Shown here: positions 33,158-41,490 of the stretch, piece by piece
Layout of the letters: each line of letters opens with the position of its first letter
Position numbering within the stretch: the first letter of the stretch is position 1
NCBI GenBank assembly: GCA_029976065.1
Contig: JARKNV010000022.1
Span: 1-64,000, forward strand
Origin: Selenomonadales bacterium
GTDB taxonomy: Bacteria > Bacillota > Negativicutes > Sporomusales > UBA7701
Direction of reading: 5' to 3'
Length of the DNA: 64,000 nucleotides
Position numbers and translations under genes: made by a program
Notes under the pieces: model-generated
Seen by the model: only the letters and a program-made list of their open reading frames with translations
Database searches by the model: none
What the model was told of the DNA's origin: nothing

Positions 33158-33727
33158 ATGAAAATCAGATTGTTGACCATGACAGTGCTTTGCCTCGTGT
33201 TTGCCGCCGCCTTCGCCTTCTCCGGCATCGCCCTGGGCGCGGGGCTGACGGGCGCCCAGTTCGAGCAGCCGCTGCTCATCACCAGCGTCGGCCAGAGCGC
33301 CGACGGCCAGATGGTGCGGATTCTCGCCCAGCGTGCGGGCCTTAACTTTACCTACGACTCCGTGGCCGGCGCCGATGCCCTGTCGGGCTACAAAACCGTC
33401 GCTCTCGTCGTCGGCGGCAGCTCCAAGGGGCTGGGCGCCGCGGGCATCAATCTCGACCAGGAGGAACAGCGCGCCCAGGCCCTGATCGACGCCGCCAAAA
33501 GCAGCGGCGTAGCCGTAATCGTCATGCACGTCGGCGGCGAAGCGCGGCGCGGCGACCTCACCGACCGCTTCGTGCGCGTCTCCGCTCCCAAGGCGGATTA
33601 CATGATCGTCGTCGCCGAAGGCAACATGGATAACCTCTTCGGTCAGATCGCCGGCGACAGCATTCCCGTCGATTATCCCGGTTCGGTCGGCGAAGCCGGC
33701 GGTTACCTGAAAGCCGCTTTCAAATAA
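33158..33727 (+). CDS. secreted DUF6305-like protein
   Basis: The 189-residue protein has a signal peptide (KIRLLTMTVLCLVFAAAFAF, cleavage near ALGAG about 25-30). A Rossmann-like globular domain follows, with TSVGQSADGQMV, YKTVALVVGGSSKGLGAAG and GVAVIVMHVGG. I associate it with DUF6305, from family memory only. As the first gene before a TRAP-type permease it may be the extracytoplasmic binding component, replacing the usual DctP. AAAGGAGGATGCAGCT precedes the ATG. The AT-rich 33060-33140 stretch upstream probably holds the operon promoter. Confidence 0.65.
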   Translation: MKIRLLTMTVLCLVFAAAFAFSGIALGAGLTGAQFEQPLLITSVGQSADGQMVRILAQRAGLNFTYDSVAGADALSGYKTVALVVGGSSKGLGAAGINLDQEEQRAQALIDAAKSSGVAVIVMHVGGEARRGDLTDRFVRVSAPKADYMIVVAEGNMDNLFGQIAGDSIPVDYPGSVGEAGGYLKAAFK

Positions 33728-33763
33728 CCGCGCCCGTTTCGGGATATTGATGGGGGTTGTTCT

Positions 33764-35032
33764 ATGTCGGAACTTATGCTCTTAGCCGTCATGCTGGCCG
33801 TTTTTCTCCTCTGCGTTCTCTGGCTGAAGCTGCCGGTCGGCCTTTCCCTGGCCGCCACCAGCGTCGCTTTGGCCGCCGCGGCCGGGCACGGCCTGCCCCT
33901 CCGGCATCTCGTCGAGGGCATGTTCGGTTATTTCGACGTCTCGCTCGTGCTGGCCACGGCGATGATCTTCATGAAAATAATCGAGCGCAACGGCCTGCTC
34001 GAACAACTGACGCGCGACCTTACCGCCAGGTTCGGGAAATCGCCGCTGGCCATGCTCACCGTGCTGACGCTCATCATCATGTTCCCCGGCGCCATAACCG
34101 GCTCGTGCACCGCCTCGGTGCTCAGCACCGGCGTGCTGCTCGCCCCGGTCCTGCTGGGGATGGATATGCCGCGGCATATCGCCGGGGCGATAATCGCCAT
34201 GGCCTCGGTGTATGGCATGATTGCCCCGCCGGTCAACATCGTCGTCATGATCATCGGCGGCGGCATCGACATGCCGTACGTCGGCTTCGACCTCATTCTC
34301 CTGCTCGTCACCGTGCCGCTGGCCATTTTGACGACCATCTACCTCGGCTACCGCTATGCCCGGAAGGCCAACCTGGCCGCGGTCGTCGACAAGCTCGGCG
34401 ACGCCGGCGCCGGCCGCGGCTATACGCTCTATCTGCCGCTGGCCGTCCTCATCGTCCTCATGGTCGGCCCCAAGGTTCTGCCGGGGATTTTTCCCGACCC
34501 GCGCATGCCGCTCGCCTTCCTTATCGCCAGCCTCGCCGGCCTGCTCGTCGGCCGGAAGTTCGCCTTCCTCCAGGCCGCCCGCGAAGGCGTGCGGGAAATT
34601 CTCCCCGTTATCGGCATCCTCATGGGCGTCGGCATGCTGCTGCAGATCATCACCCTGACCGGCGTCAGGGGCTATATCGCCGTCAGCAGCCTCAGCCTGC
34701 CGTCCTATCTGCTTCTCGGCAGCATCGCCGTCACCCTGCCCCTGTTCGGCGGCATCTCGGTCTTCGGCGCCGCCAGCATCCTCGGAGTGCCCTTCATCCT
34801 CGCCTTCCTCAGCCAGAACCTCATCGTGACCGCCACGGCGCTGTCACTCATTGCCGCCATGGGCAGCTTCACGCCGCCGGTCGCGCTTACGGCGGTCATC
34901 GCCGCCCAGGTCGTGGGCGAGAGCAACTACCTCAAGATCGTCAGGCCGCTGATCCTGCCCTCGGTCGTCGCCATCGTCATCGGTGTCCTGATGATCGTCT
35001 ACGCCAACCCGATCGGCAAGCTCGTTCTGTAG
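33764..35032 (+). CDS. TRAP-type transporter large permease (DctM-like)
   Basis: The 422-residue protein has about eleven or twelve helices and DctM/GntP-like landmarks: PGAITGSCTASVLSTGVLLAP (about 108-128, seen in parts), YGMIAPPVNIVVMIIGGG (about 148-165) and SFTPPVALTAVIAAQVVGES (about 368-387). It is an ion-coupled solute carrier. A typical TRAP system also needs DctP and DctQ; here only the DUF6305-like protein and a 48-residue membrane peptide flank it. The substrate is inferred to be glutamate or a gamma-glutamyl peptide from the operon. Confidence 0.85.
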   Translation: MSELMLLAVMLAVFLLCVLWLKLPVGLSLAATSVALAAAAGHGLPLRHLVEGMFGYFDVSLVLATAMIFMKIIERNGLLEQLTRDLTARFGKSPLAMLTVLTLIIMFPGAITGSCTASVLSTGVLLAPVLLGMDMPRHIAGAIIAMASVYGMIAPPVNIVVMIIGGGIDMPYVGFDLILLLVTVPLAILTTIYLGYRYARKANLAAVVDKLGDAGAGRGYTLYLPLAVLIVLMVGPKVLPGIFPDPRMPLAFLIASLAGLLVGRKFAFLQAAREGVREILPVIGILMGVGMLLQIITLTGVRGYIAVSSLSLPSYLLLGSIAVTLPLFGGISVFGAASILGVPFILAFLSQNLIVTATALSLIAAMGSFTPPVALTAVIAAQVVGESNYLKIVRPLILPSVVAIVIGVLMIVYANPIGKLVL

Positions 35033-35043
35033 GAGGGATAGCG

Positions 35044-35190
35044 ATGATAACCGTCGTCTACCGGCTCATCGTCATTTTCGTAGCCGTCCTGGTAATCTGG
35101 GAGCTGTTCTCCCAGAAGGAACTCAAAGCGCAGGCCACCGCCGCCCTGGTCGTCATCCCCCTCGTGCTGCGGGCCTTCATGCTCGTATAG
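35044..35190 (+). CDS. 48-residue membrane peptide, possible DctQ substitute
   Basis: Two hydrophobic segments (ITVVYRLIVIFVAVLVIWEL and ATAALVVIPLVLRAFMLV) flank a short charged loop. GGAGGGATAGCG precedes the ATG, and the gene sits 11 bases after the permease and 13 before the next gene, so translation is likely. It has no recognised family. Its position suggests a small accessory subunit of the permease, which is inference. Confidence 0.6.
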   Translation: MITVVYRLIVIFVAVLVIWELFSQKELKAQATAALVVIPLVLRAFMLV

Positions 35191-35203
35191 GGGAGGGGAA
35201 GCC

Positions 35204-36319
35204 ATGACCGGAACGAAGAAAACGGCCCTTGCCCTGCTGGCGGTCGCCGTCGCCGTAATAATCGCGGTAACGCCCCATTTTGCCGCCATGCACACCCCCG
35301 ACACCATCAATAAAGGCCCGGGCGTCACCGCCGTCAAAATGCTGAGCGATTATTTCCCCGGCCTGAAAAACACCCCCGGCGACACGGCCGTATACGTCCT
35401 CGACAGCGGTAAGCCAGGCGGCGCCGTGCTGCTCGTCGGCGGCACCCACCCCAACGAGCCGTCCGGCTATATCAGCGCCATCCTGATGGTGGAAAAAGCC
35501 CGGCTCACCAAGGGCAAGCTGTTCGTCATCCCCCAGGCCAACGCCAGCGGCTTCACCCACAACGACTATTCCGAAGGGTCGCCCCAGCGGATCGCCATCG
35601 CCACCGCGAACGGCGAGCGCTCCTTCCGCTACGGGTCGCGGGCGACCAACCCCGTCCACCAGTGGCCCGACCCCGACATCTACGTGCACGCCTCCTCGGG
35701 GCAGAAGCTGTCCGGCAGCGAAACCCGCAACCTCAACCGGGCCTACCCGGGGCGCCCCGACGGCACGCTGACCGAACAGGTCGCCTACGGCATTGTCCAA
35801 CTGATCAGGCAGGAGCAGGTGGGCCTGTCCATCGACCTCCACGAAGCCTCGCCGGAGTATCCCGTTATCAACGCCCTCGTCTTCCATGACCGGGCGATGG
35901 ATGTGGCGGCGACCGCCGCCCTTGACCTGGAGATGGAAAAAATCAAGATCGGCCTCGAACCCTCTCCCAAGACGCTGCGCGGTCTGTCGCACCGCGAATG
36001 GGGCGACGCCACCGCCACGATGGCCGTGCTGATGGAAACAGGCAATCCCGCCCAGGGCCGCCTGCGGGGCGCCACCAACGAAGCGCTCGTCCTCACCGGC
36101 AAAGACCCGATGTATGAACGGGCCGCCAAACTCGGCCGGCTGTTCATCCCCTACGACAAGAACGGCCAGCCCCTCAGCCTGCGGGTGGCCCGCCACGTCG
36201 CGGCCACCATGGTCCTCGTACGCGACGCCTTCGAGAAGGAGCCGCGCCAGACGGTCGTCATCACCGGCGTCCCCTCGTACGGCGAAATCGTCAGGAAAGG
36301 CATAGGCGCCTTTTTATAA
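35204..36319 (+). CDS. membrane-anchored AstE/M14-like zinc carboxypeptidase
   Basis: The 371-residue protein has an N-terminal signal anchor (about 8-28) and the zinc and substrate motifs of succinylglutamate desuccinylase/aspartoacylase-like peptidases. These are GGTHPNEPSG (about 78-87), NLNRAYPGRPDGT (about 176-188) and SIDLHEASPEYP (about 208-219). It would act outside the cytoplasmic membrane, plausibly trimming terminal glutamate or amide bonds from poly-gamma-glutamate. A shorter paralogue lies two genes downstream. Confidence 0.82.
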   Translation: MTGTKKTALALLAVAVAVIIAVTPHFAAMHTPDTINKGPGVTAVKMLSDYFPGLKNTPGDTAVYVLDSGKPGGAVLLVGGTHPNEPSGYISAILMVEKARLTKGKLFVIPQANASGFTHNDYSEGSPQRIAIATANGERSFRYGSRATNPVHQWPDPDIYVHASSGQKLSGSETRNLNRAYPGRPDGTLTEQVAYGIVQLIRQEQVGLSIDLHEASPEYPVINALVFHDRAMDVAATAALDLEMEKIKIGLEPSPKTLRGLSHREWGDATATMAVLMETGNPAQGRLRGATNEALVLTGKDPMYERAAKLGRLFIPYDKNGQPLSLRVARHVAATMVLVRDAFEKEPRQTVVITGVPSYGEIVRKGIGAFL

Positions 36320-36342
36320 AACAACGAGGGAGGTTATTGTAA

Positions 36343-38052
36343 ATGAAGGGTAAAAAATTCAACATTCTTGCGTGGCTGATGATTTTCGTTTTCGCCGTCG
36401 GCATCGTTGGCAACTTCGTCCCCGCGTATGCCGCCGACAAACGCGACGTCATCGCCAAGAACGGCGTCGTGGCCGCGGCTCACCCGCTGGCCGCCCAGGC
36501 CGGGGTGGAAGTGCTCAAGCAAGGCGGCAACGCCTTCGACGCCGCCCTCGCCACCGCCTTCATGCTCAACGTCGTGGAGCCGAACGCTTCCGGCATGGGC
36601 GGCGGCGGTTTCGCCATCATCTATGTGGCCAAAGAGAAAAAGACCTACATGATCGACTACCGCGAAATGGCCCCCGCCCAAGCGGCCCCGGACATGTACG
36701 CCCTTGACGAAAACGGCAAGGTCAAAGACAACGCCACCGTCACCGGCTACTATGCATCCGGCGTGCCCGGCATGCTGCGGGGCATGGAAATGATTCACCA
36801 GAAATTCGCCACCCAGAAATGGGCCGACCTCATGGCCCCGGCCATCGCCCAGGCCGAAGCCGGCCTGCCGGTTTCCAAGAACCTGTCCGGCATAATCGGC
36901 GACGAAATGAACCGCCTGGAAAAATACTCGCCGTCGCGCGACTGGTTCCATAAGGTCTACTTCAAGGACGGCATCCCCCTCCAGCCGGGCGATGTCCTCA
37001 AAAACACCGAACTGACCGCATCGCTCAAGAAAGTCGCCGCCGGCGGCGCCGACGTCTTCTACAAAGGCGAAATCGCCGACCAGCTCGCGGCCTACTACGA
37101 GAAAAACGCCAACGGCTGGATCACCAAGGCCGACCTGGCCAACTACAAGGCCAAATTGCGCGAGCCCGTCACCACCACCTACCGCGGCTACACGCTCGTA
37201 ACCTCGCCGCCGCCGTCCTCCGGCGGCCTCACCCTCGCCAACATCCTCAATATAATGGAAAAATTCGACGTGGCCCAAATGGGCCGCACCTCGACCGCCT
37301 TCCACCATACCTTCATCGAAGCCCAGAAGCTGGCCTACGCCGACCGCGCCCGCTACATGGCCGACACCGATTTCGTCAACGTGCCGATGGCCGGCCTGGT
37401 CAACAAGGAATACGCCGCCGAGCGGGCCGCAGGCATCAGCCCCGACACCGCCAACAACGGCATCAAGCCCGGCGATCCCGCCAAATATTCCGCCGGCAGC
37501 ACCACCTCCTTCTCGGTCATCGACAAGGACGGCAACATGATCACCGTAACCCAGACGATCAACGATTTCCTTGGCGCCTGCGTCGTTCCCGACGGCACCG
37601 GCATTCTCATGAACGACGAAATGGACGACTTCGTCACGAATAACCCCGCTTCGGTCAATGCGCCGCAGCCCGGCAAACGGCCGCTCAGCAGCATCACTCC
37701 CACCATCGTCCTCAAAGACGGCAAACCGTTCATGACCCTCGGCACGCCGGGCGGTCCGCGCATCATCACCACCGTCGCCCAGATCATCATGAATGTCGTC
37801 GACTTCAAGATGGATCTGCAATCCGCCATCACCGACCCGCGGATGCATAACCCCAACGCCGCCGTCGCTCAGCTCGAAAATCCCATCGACGAGGCCACCG
37901 TCAACGAACTCATCGGCTGGGGCCACAAAGTCAACCTGCGGCCGGAGCGCTCCCCGTACTTCGGCGGGGCCCAGGGCATCATGATCCTGCCTGACGGCAG
38001 CCTGCACGGCGCGGCCGACAACCGCCGCCTCGGCCAGGCATTCGGCTACTAA
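36343..38052 (+). CDS. ggt: gamma-glutamyltransferase / poly-gamma-glutamate hydrolase (GGT/CapD type)
   Basis: This 569-residue Ntn-hydrolase proenzyme has a signal peptide (about 1-30) and the full GGT fold. AASHPLAAQAGVEVL-type sequence, GGGGFAIIY, DYREMAP, and the autoprocessing site GSTTSFSVIDKDGNMITVTQTIN have the nucleophilic threonine near 387. The residue after TT is serine rather than the usual histidine (TTHxS). It may cleave poly-gamma-glutamate or anchor it as CapD does, with neighbouring PgsBCW genes supporting this over glutathione metabolism. The ATG follows GGGAGGTTATTGTAA. Confidence 0.93.
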   Translation: MKGKKFNILAWLMIFVFAVGIVGNFVPAYAADKRDVIAKNGVVAAAHPLAAQAGVEVLKQGGNAFDAALATAFMLNVVEPNASGMGGGGFAIIYVAKEKKTYMIDYREMAPAQAAPDMYALDENGKVKDNATVTGYYASGVPGMLRGMEMIHQKFATQKWADLMAPAIAQAEAGLPVSKNLSGIIGDEMNRLEKYSPSRDWFHKVYFKDGIPLQPGDVLKNTELTASLKKVAAGGADVFYKGEIADQLAAYYEKNANGWITKADLANYKAKLREPVTTTYRGYTLVTSPPPSSGGLTLANILNIMEKFDVAQMGRTSTAFHHTFIEAQKLAYADRARYMADTDFVNVPMAGLVNKEYAAERAAGISPDTANNGIKPGDPAKYSAGSTTSFSVIDKDGNMITVTQTINDFLGACVVPDGTGILMNDEMDDFVTNNPASVNAPQPGKRPLSSITPTIVLKDGKPFMTLGTPGGPRIITTVAQIIMNVVDFKMDLQSAITDPRMHNPNAAVAQLENPIDEATVNELIGWGHKVNLRPERSPYFGGAQGIMILPDGSLHGAADNRRLGQAFGY

Positions 38053-38068
38053 AACCGGCACCATCCGG

Positions 38069-38096
38069 CGAGGGGGGAGCTAAGGCTCCTCCCTCG
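38069..38096 (+). other. hairpin between ggt and the second AstE-like gene
   Basis: A 12-bp stem (38069-38080 with 38085-38096, one G-T pair) closes a TAAG loop. No T run follows, so it may act as an RNA stabiliser or partial pause rather than a terminator. It divides the ten-kilobase operon. Confidence 0.5.
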
Positions 38097-38161
38097 TGCC
38101 GTTTGGTGGTGCCGGCAGGGAAATGGAAGAAAACGGGGAAGTTTTTCTTAGAGGTGTGATT

Positions 38162-38890
38162 ATGCGCATATCGTCAATCGTACTGGTGCTCCTCCTGCTC
38201 GCTTCGCCCGCGGTAGCCGCAGCGGCGGAGCAAAGCGTCCTCCTGCCGGGCACGCCCTATGCCACCGAGGTCTTCGTCAGCCGCGGCGCCGCCGGCCCCG
38301 CCGCCCTCGTGACAGGCGGCGCGCACGGCAACGAGCCGGCCGGGGCGCTGGCGGCCGAAAAAATAGCCCAGCTTGCCGCCAGCCGGGGTACCCTCATCGT
38401 CATCCCGCGGCTGAACAAGCTGGCCCTGGCCGCGCACCTCCGCACCCTGCCGGAGATCGGCGACATCAACCGCGCCTACCCAGGACGCCCCGACGGCACG
38501 CCGGCCGAGCAAATCGCCGCCGCCGTCGAGGCGCTTGTCAGGCAATACGGCGTCACCCTGGTCATCGACCTCCACGAGGCCCGCACCTTCCACCGCCTCG
38601 ACCATACCTCGCTCGGCCAGATGCTCCTGTTTGCCGCCAACGACCGCAGCGCCGACCTGGCGCTGGCGGCCATCGACCATGTCAACGGCCTCATTGCCGA
38701 GCCGGTCAAAAAGTTCACCTTCGGCGCCCATCCCATCCCCGGCAGCGCCGCCTATTACGCCGGCAACACCCTCGGCCTGGCCGCCTTCACCGTCGAAACC
38801 AGCGGCGAGCAGGCGATCGAGGAACGCGCCGCCCAGCACGTCGCAATCGTCCGTTTCCTCCTCGGCCGGGAAGGAGTGGTCGCGGAGTGA
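38162..38890 (+). CDS. secreted AstE/M14-like zinc carboxypeptidase, short paralogue
   Basis: The 242-residue protein has a signal peptide (RISSIVLVLLLLASPAVAAAA) and the same zinc motifs as the gene at 35204: GGAHGNEPAG (about 57-66), INRAYPGRPDGT (about 102-113) and VIDLHEARTFH (about 137-147). It lacks the paralogue's insertions. AGAGGTGATT precedes the ATG at 38162. Its stop overlaps the pgsB GTG start by 4 bases, linking it tightly to polymer synthesis. Confidence 0.8.
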   Translation: MRISSIVLVLLLLASPAVAAAAEQSVLLPGTPYATEVFVSRGAAGPAALVTGGAHGNEPAGALAAEKIAQLAASRGTLIVIPRLNKLALAAHLRTLPEIGDINRAYPGRPDGTPAEQIAAAVEALVRQYGVTLVIDLHEARTFHRLDHTSLGQMLLFAANDRSADLALAAIDHVNGLIAEPVKKFTFGAHPIPGSAAYYAGNTLGLAAFTVETSGEQAIEERAAQHVAIVRFLLGREGVVAE

Positions 38891-40044
38891 CCGCTCACGC
38901 CGGCGGGTTTCTGTTCGCCCTCGCCGTTTTTCTCCTCCTCGCCGCCTATTACGCCGCCGAGCGCCGCCGCCACGACCGGGCTCTGGCTCGCATTCCGCTG
39001 CGCATCCACGTCAACGGCACGCGCGGCAAATCGTCGGTCACCCGCCTGATCGCCGCCGGCCTGCGGGCGGGAGGCCGCACCGTCGTGGCCAAGACGACCG
39101 GCTCGGCGGCGCGGGTCATCCTCCCCGACGGCGGCGAACGGCCCCTCGTCCGGCGCGGCCCGGCCAACATCCGCGAACTCATTCCCTTTGTCGCCCGCGC
39201 CGCCGCTATGGGCGCCGACGCCATCGTCGTCGAATGCATGGCGGTGAGGCCGGATATGCAGTCCTTCGCCGAGGACAAGCTCGTCAGGGCGCACATCGGC
39301 GTAATCACCACCATCCGACCCGACCACGAGGAGGTAATGGGCGAAGGTCAGGGCGTCGCCCGGGCACTGGCCGGCGCCATTCCCCGCAGCGGCACGCTCG
39401 TCATCACCCCCGCCGCCCATGCCGCCCTGGCCGCGGCCGGCGCAGCCCCCGCCGGGCCGGTGTGCCTGGCCGGGCCGGACGACCTCGCGCCGGAAGCCCT
39501 CGCCGCCTTTCCCTACGAAGTCTTCGCCGAAAATGTCGCCCTCGCCCTCGCGGTCTGCGCGCAGGCCGGCGTCGACCGGGACACCGCCCTGCGCGGCATG
39601 CGGGCCGCCAGCCCCGACCCCGGCAACGTCACCGTCGGCGAATACCCGGCCGCCGGCCGGACGGTCACGCTCATCAACGCTTTGGCCGCCAACGACCCCG
39701 AATCCACCAGCATCCTCTGGCAGCGGTACGCCGCCGGCCGGGTCTCCGTCATCCTGCTCAACTGCCGCCCGGACCGCAAATACCGCACCGTCCGGCTCGC
39801 CCAGATGCTCGCCGGGCTGCACCGCGGCCCGTACCTCGTCACCGGCGACGGCGAATTCGCCAGGCGCCAGCTCATCAGCCAGGGAATCGCCGCCGCCGCC
39901 ATAACCGTAATACCCCGCCCCGCCGTCCCGGCCGACCTCGCCGCCACGGCGGCGGCCGGCGACCGTCTGACCGTCTTCGCCGCCGGCAATGTCCAGGGGC
40001 TGGAAGGCCTCATCGATTGCCGGCCGTCAGGAGTGGATAACTGA
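38887..40044 (+). CDS. pgsB: poly-gamma-glutamate synthase ligase PgsB (CapB)
   Basis: PgsB is the ATP-dependent amide ligase that extends poly-gamma-glutamate. The 385-residue protein has one N-terminal helix (FLFALAVFLLLAAYYAA) and a Mur-ligase-like P-loop, HVNGTRGKSSVTRLI (about 40-54). The conserved DAIVVECMAVRPDMQ (about 112-126) and NALAANDPEST (about 262-272) follow. The GTG start overlaps the preceding stop. PgsC and PgsW follow directly; no PgsA/CapA is present. Confidence 0.93.
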   Translation: MTAHAGGFLFALAVFLLLAAYYAAERRRHDRALARIPLRIHVNGTRGKSSVTRLIAAGLRAGGRTVVAKTTGSAARVILPDGGERPLVRRGPANIRELIPFVARAAAMGADAIVVECMAVRPDMQSFAEDKLVRAHIGVITTIRPDHEEVMGEGQGVARALAGAIPRSGTLVITPAAHAALAAAGAAPAGPVCLAGPDDLAPEALAAFPYEVFAENVALALAVCAQAGVDRDTALRGMRAASPDPGNVTVGEYPAAGRTVTLINALAANDPESTSILWQRYAAGRVSVILLNCRPDRKYRTVRLAQMLAGLHRGPYLVTGDGEFARRQLISQGIAAAAITVIPRPAVPADLAATAAAGDRLTVFAAGNVQGLEGLIDCRPSGVDN

Positions 40045-40045
40045 T

Positions 40046-40480
40046 ATGCACCTACTCTTCATCGGCATCGTCGTCTCGCTCCTCACCGCCGAACTGACCG
40101 GATTTTCCCCCGGCGGCATCGTCGTCGCCGGCTACCTGGCGCTATTCATCGGCCATCCCGTGTGGCTCGCCGGCACGGCCGCCGCCGCCCTCGTCACGCT
40201 GGCCACCGGCCGGCTGCTGGAACGGCGCCTCCTCCTCTACGGCCGGCGCCAGTTCGCCGTCTATATCCTCGTCGGCATGCTCGTCGGCCAGGGGGCGATG
40301 CTGCTCACCCGCGGCGGCGCCTACCTCGACTGGGGCCTGCTGGTCATCGGCTACCTCGTGCCCGGGCTGATCGCCCGCGACTTCGCCCGCCAGGGGATAT
40401 TGCCCACGCTCCTCGCCCTGGCGCTCGCGGTGGCGCTGACCGCGCTCGCCGCTCTGGCCGGGGAGGGACTGTTATGGTGA
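40046..40480 (+). CDS. pgsC: poly-gamma-glutamate synthesis membrane protein PgsC (CapC)
   Basis: The 144-residue protein has four or five helices and PgsC features: GIVVSLLTAELTGFSPGGIVVAGYLALF at the N terminus (in parts about 6-33) and LVIGYLVPGLIARDF (about 97-111). It forms the membrane synthase with PgsB. It lies one base after pgsB; the pgsW start overlaps its end by seven bases. Confidence 0.92.
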   Translation: MHLLFIGIVVSLLTAELTGFSPGGIVVAGYLALFIGHPVWLAGTAAAALVTLATGRLLERRLLLYGRRQFAVYILVGMLVGQGAMLLTRGGAYLDWGLLVIGYLVPGLIARDFARQGILPTLLALALAVALTALAALAGEGLLW

Positions 40481-41490
40481 GCCGCGCGCGTTTCGCCTTG
40501 CTGGCGCTCGCCAGCATCCTGCTGCTCGTCGCCGCCCAGGGGACGGTCCGGCGCGAGCCTGACGCCGCCTATCCCGCCATGGCCGCCGCCGTCGCCACCG
40601 CCGTCAGGGCCCAGGCGGCCGTCGGCGACCGGCTTATCGGCCCGGAATACACGGAAATAACCACCACCCTCGGTCCCCTGGCTGCCAAAAAACTGTCCCG
40701 CCACCCCGACTTCGCCGCCCTCGCCGTCCGTTATCTGCTGGCCGCCGGCGTCGGTCCGGGCGACCGGGTGGCCGTCAACTTCTCGGGCTCCTTCCCGGCG
40801 CTCAACATCGCCGTCCTGGCCGCCATTCAGGCCGTCGGCGCCGAACCGGTGATAACAAGCTCGGTCGGCGCCTCCACCTGGGGAGCCAGCGATCCAGGCT
40901 ACACCTGGCTGGACATCGAGCAGACGCTCGTCGGCAGCGGACTGTGGCCGTGGCGGTCGGCCGCCGCGTCGGTCGGCGGCGTCGGCGATATTGGCGGCGG
41001 CCTGACGCCCGAGGGCGTGGCCGCCGCCAGGGCCGCCATCCAAAGAACGGGCGTCGCCGAAATGCGGTCCGCCGATCTCGATGAAGCGGTCGCGCGCCGG
41101 TTGGCTGCCTACCGGCGCGACGGACAACTGCCCGTCGCCCTCGTGAATGTCGGCGGCAGCCATGTCATCTTCGGCCGCCAGGGGCACGACACGCCCCTCA
41201 GGAGTGCCCTCACCGCCGGCTATAAGCCCCAGCGGCTCGTCGCCGACGGGCTGGCGGCCCCCTTCGTGGACAACAACCGGCCGGTCATTCACTTCCTCAA
41301 TCTCGGCCGGCTGGCGGCCGCCCACGGCATCAAAGCCGACAATCCCCCGGGAACGAGCGACGTGCTGTACGCGCGGACAGTCCCGGCCGCCACCCGCCTG
41401 GCGATAGCCGCCTGGCTGGCGGCCGTGGCCTGGGCGCTGTGGTACGGCGGGCGCAGGAAAGAGTGGTGGCGCGGACCGTGCCGGCCTTGA
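40474..41490 (+). CDS. poly-gamma-glutamate system protein (PgsW type)
   Basis: The 338-residue protein has an N-terminal helix, an extracytoplasmic domain (GPEYTEITTTLGPLAAKK, GDRVAVNFSGSFPALNIAVLAA, SVGASTWGASDPGYTWLD in pieces) and a C-terminal helix. This matches the conserved poly-gamma-glutamate system protein (TIGR04332 type) that accompanies PgsBC in some diderm lineages in place of PgsA. The exact biochemical role is unknown. I use the ATG at 40474 inside the pgsC end; the open frame extends further upstream without need. Confidence 0.85.
   Translation: MVSRARFALLALASILLLVAAQGTVRREPDAAYPAMAAAVATAVRAQAAVGDRLIGPEYTEITTTLGPLAAKKLSRHPDFAALAVRYLLAAGVGPGDRVAVNFSGSFPALNIAVLAAIQAVGAEPVITSSVGASTWGASDPGYTWLDIEQTLVGSGLWPWRSAAASVGGVGDIGGGLTPEGVAAARAAIQRTGVAEMRSADLDEAVARRLAAYRRDGQLPVALVNVGGSHVIFGRQGHDTPLRSALTAGYKPQRLVADGLAAPFVDNNRPVIHFLNLGRLAAAHGIKADNPPGTSDVLYARTVPAATRLAIAAWLAAVAWALWYGGRRKEWWRGPCRP

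Noticed and set aside
36334-38064. 576-codon minus-strand open frame opposite ggt
   Set aside because: ggt matches a full enzyme family; the antisense frame has no domain, no start signal and repetitive Gly/Val/Asp composition. The same applies to long antisense frames at 51855-53810, 55596-56939, 57558-59720 and 61297-62658.
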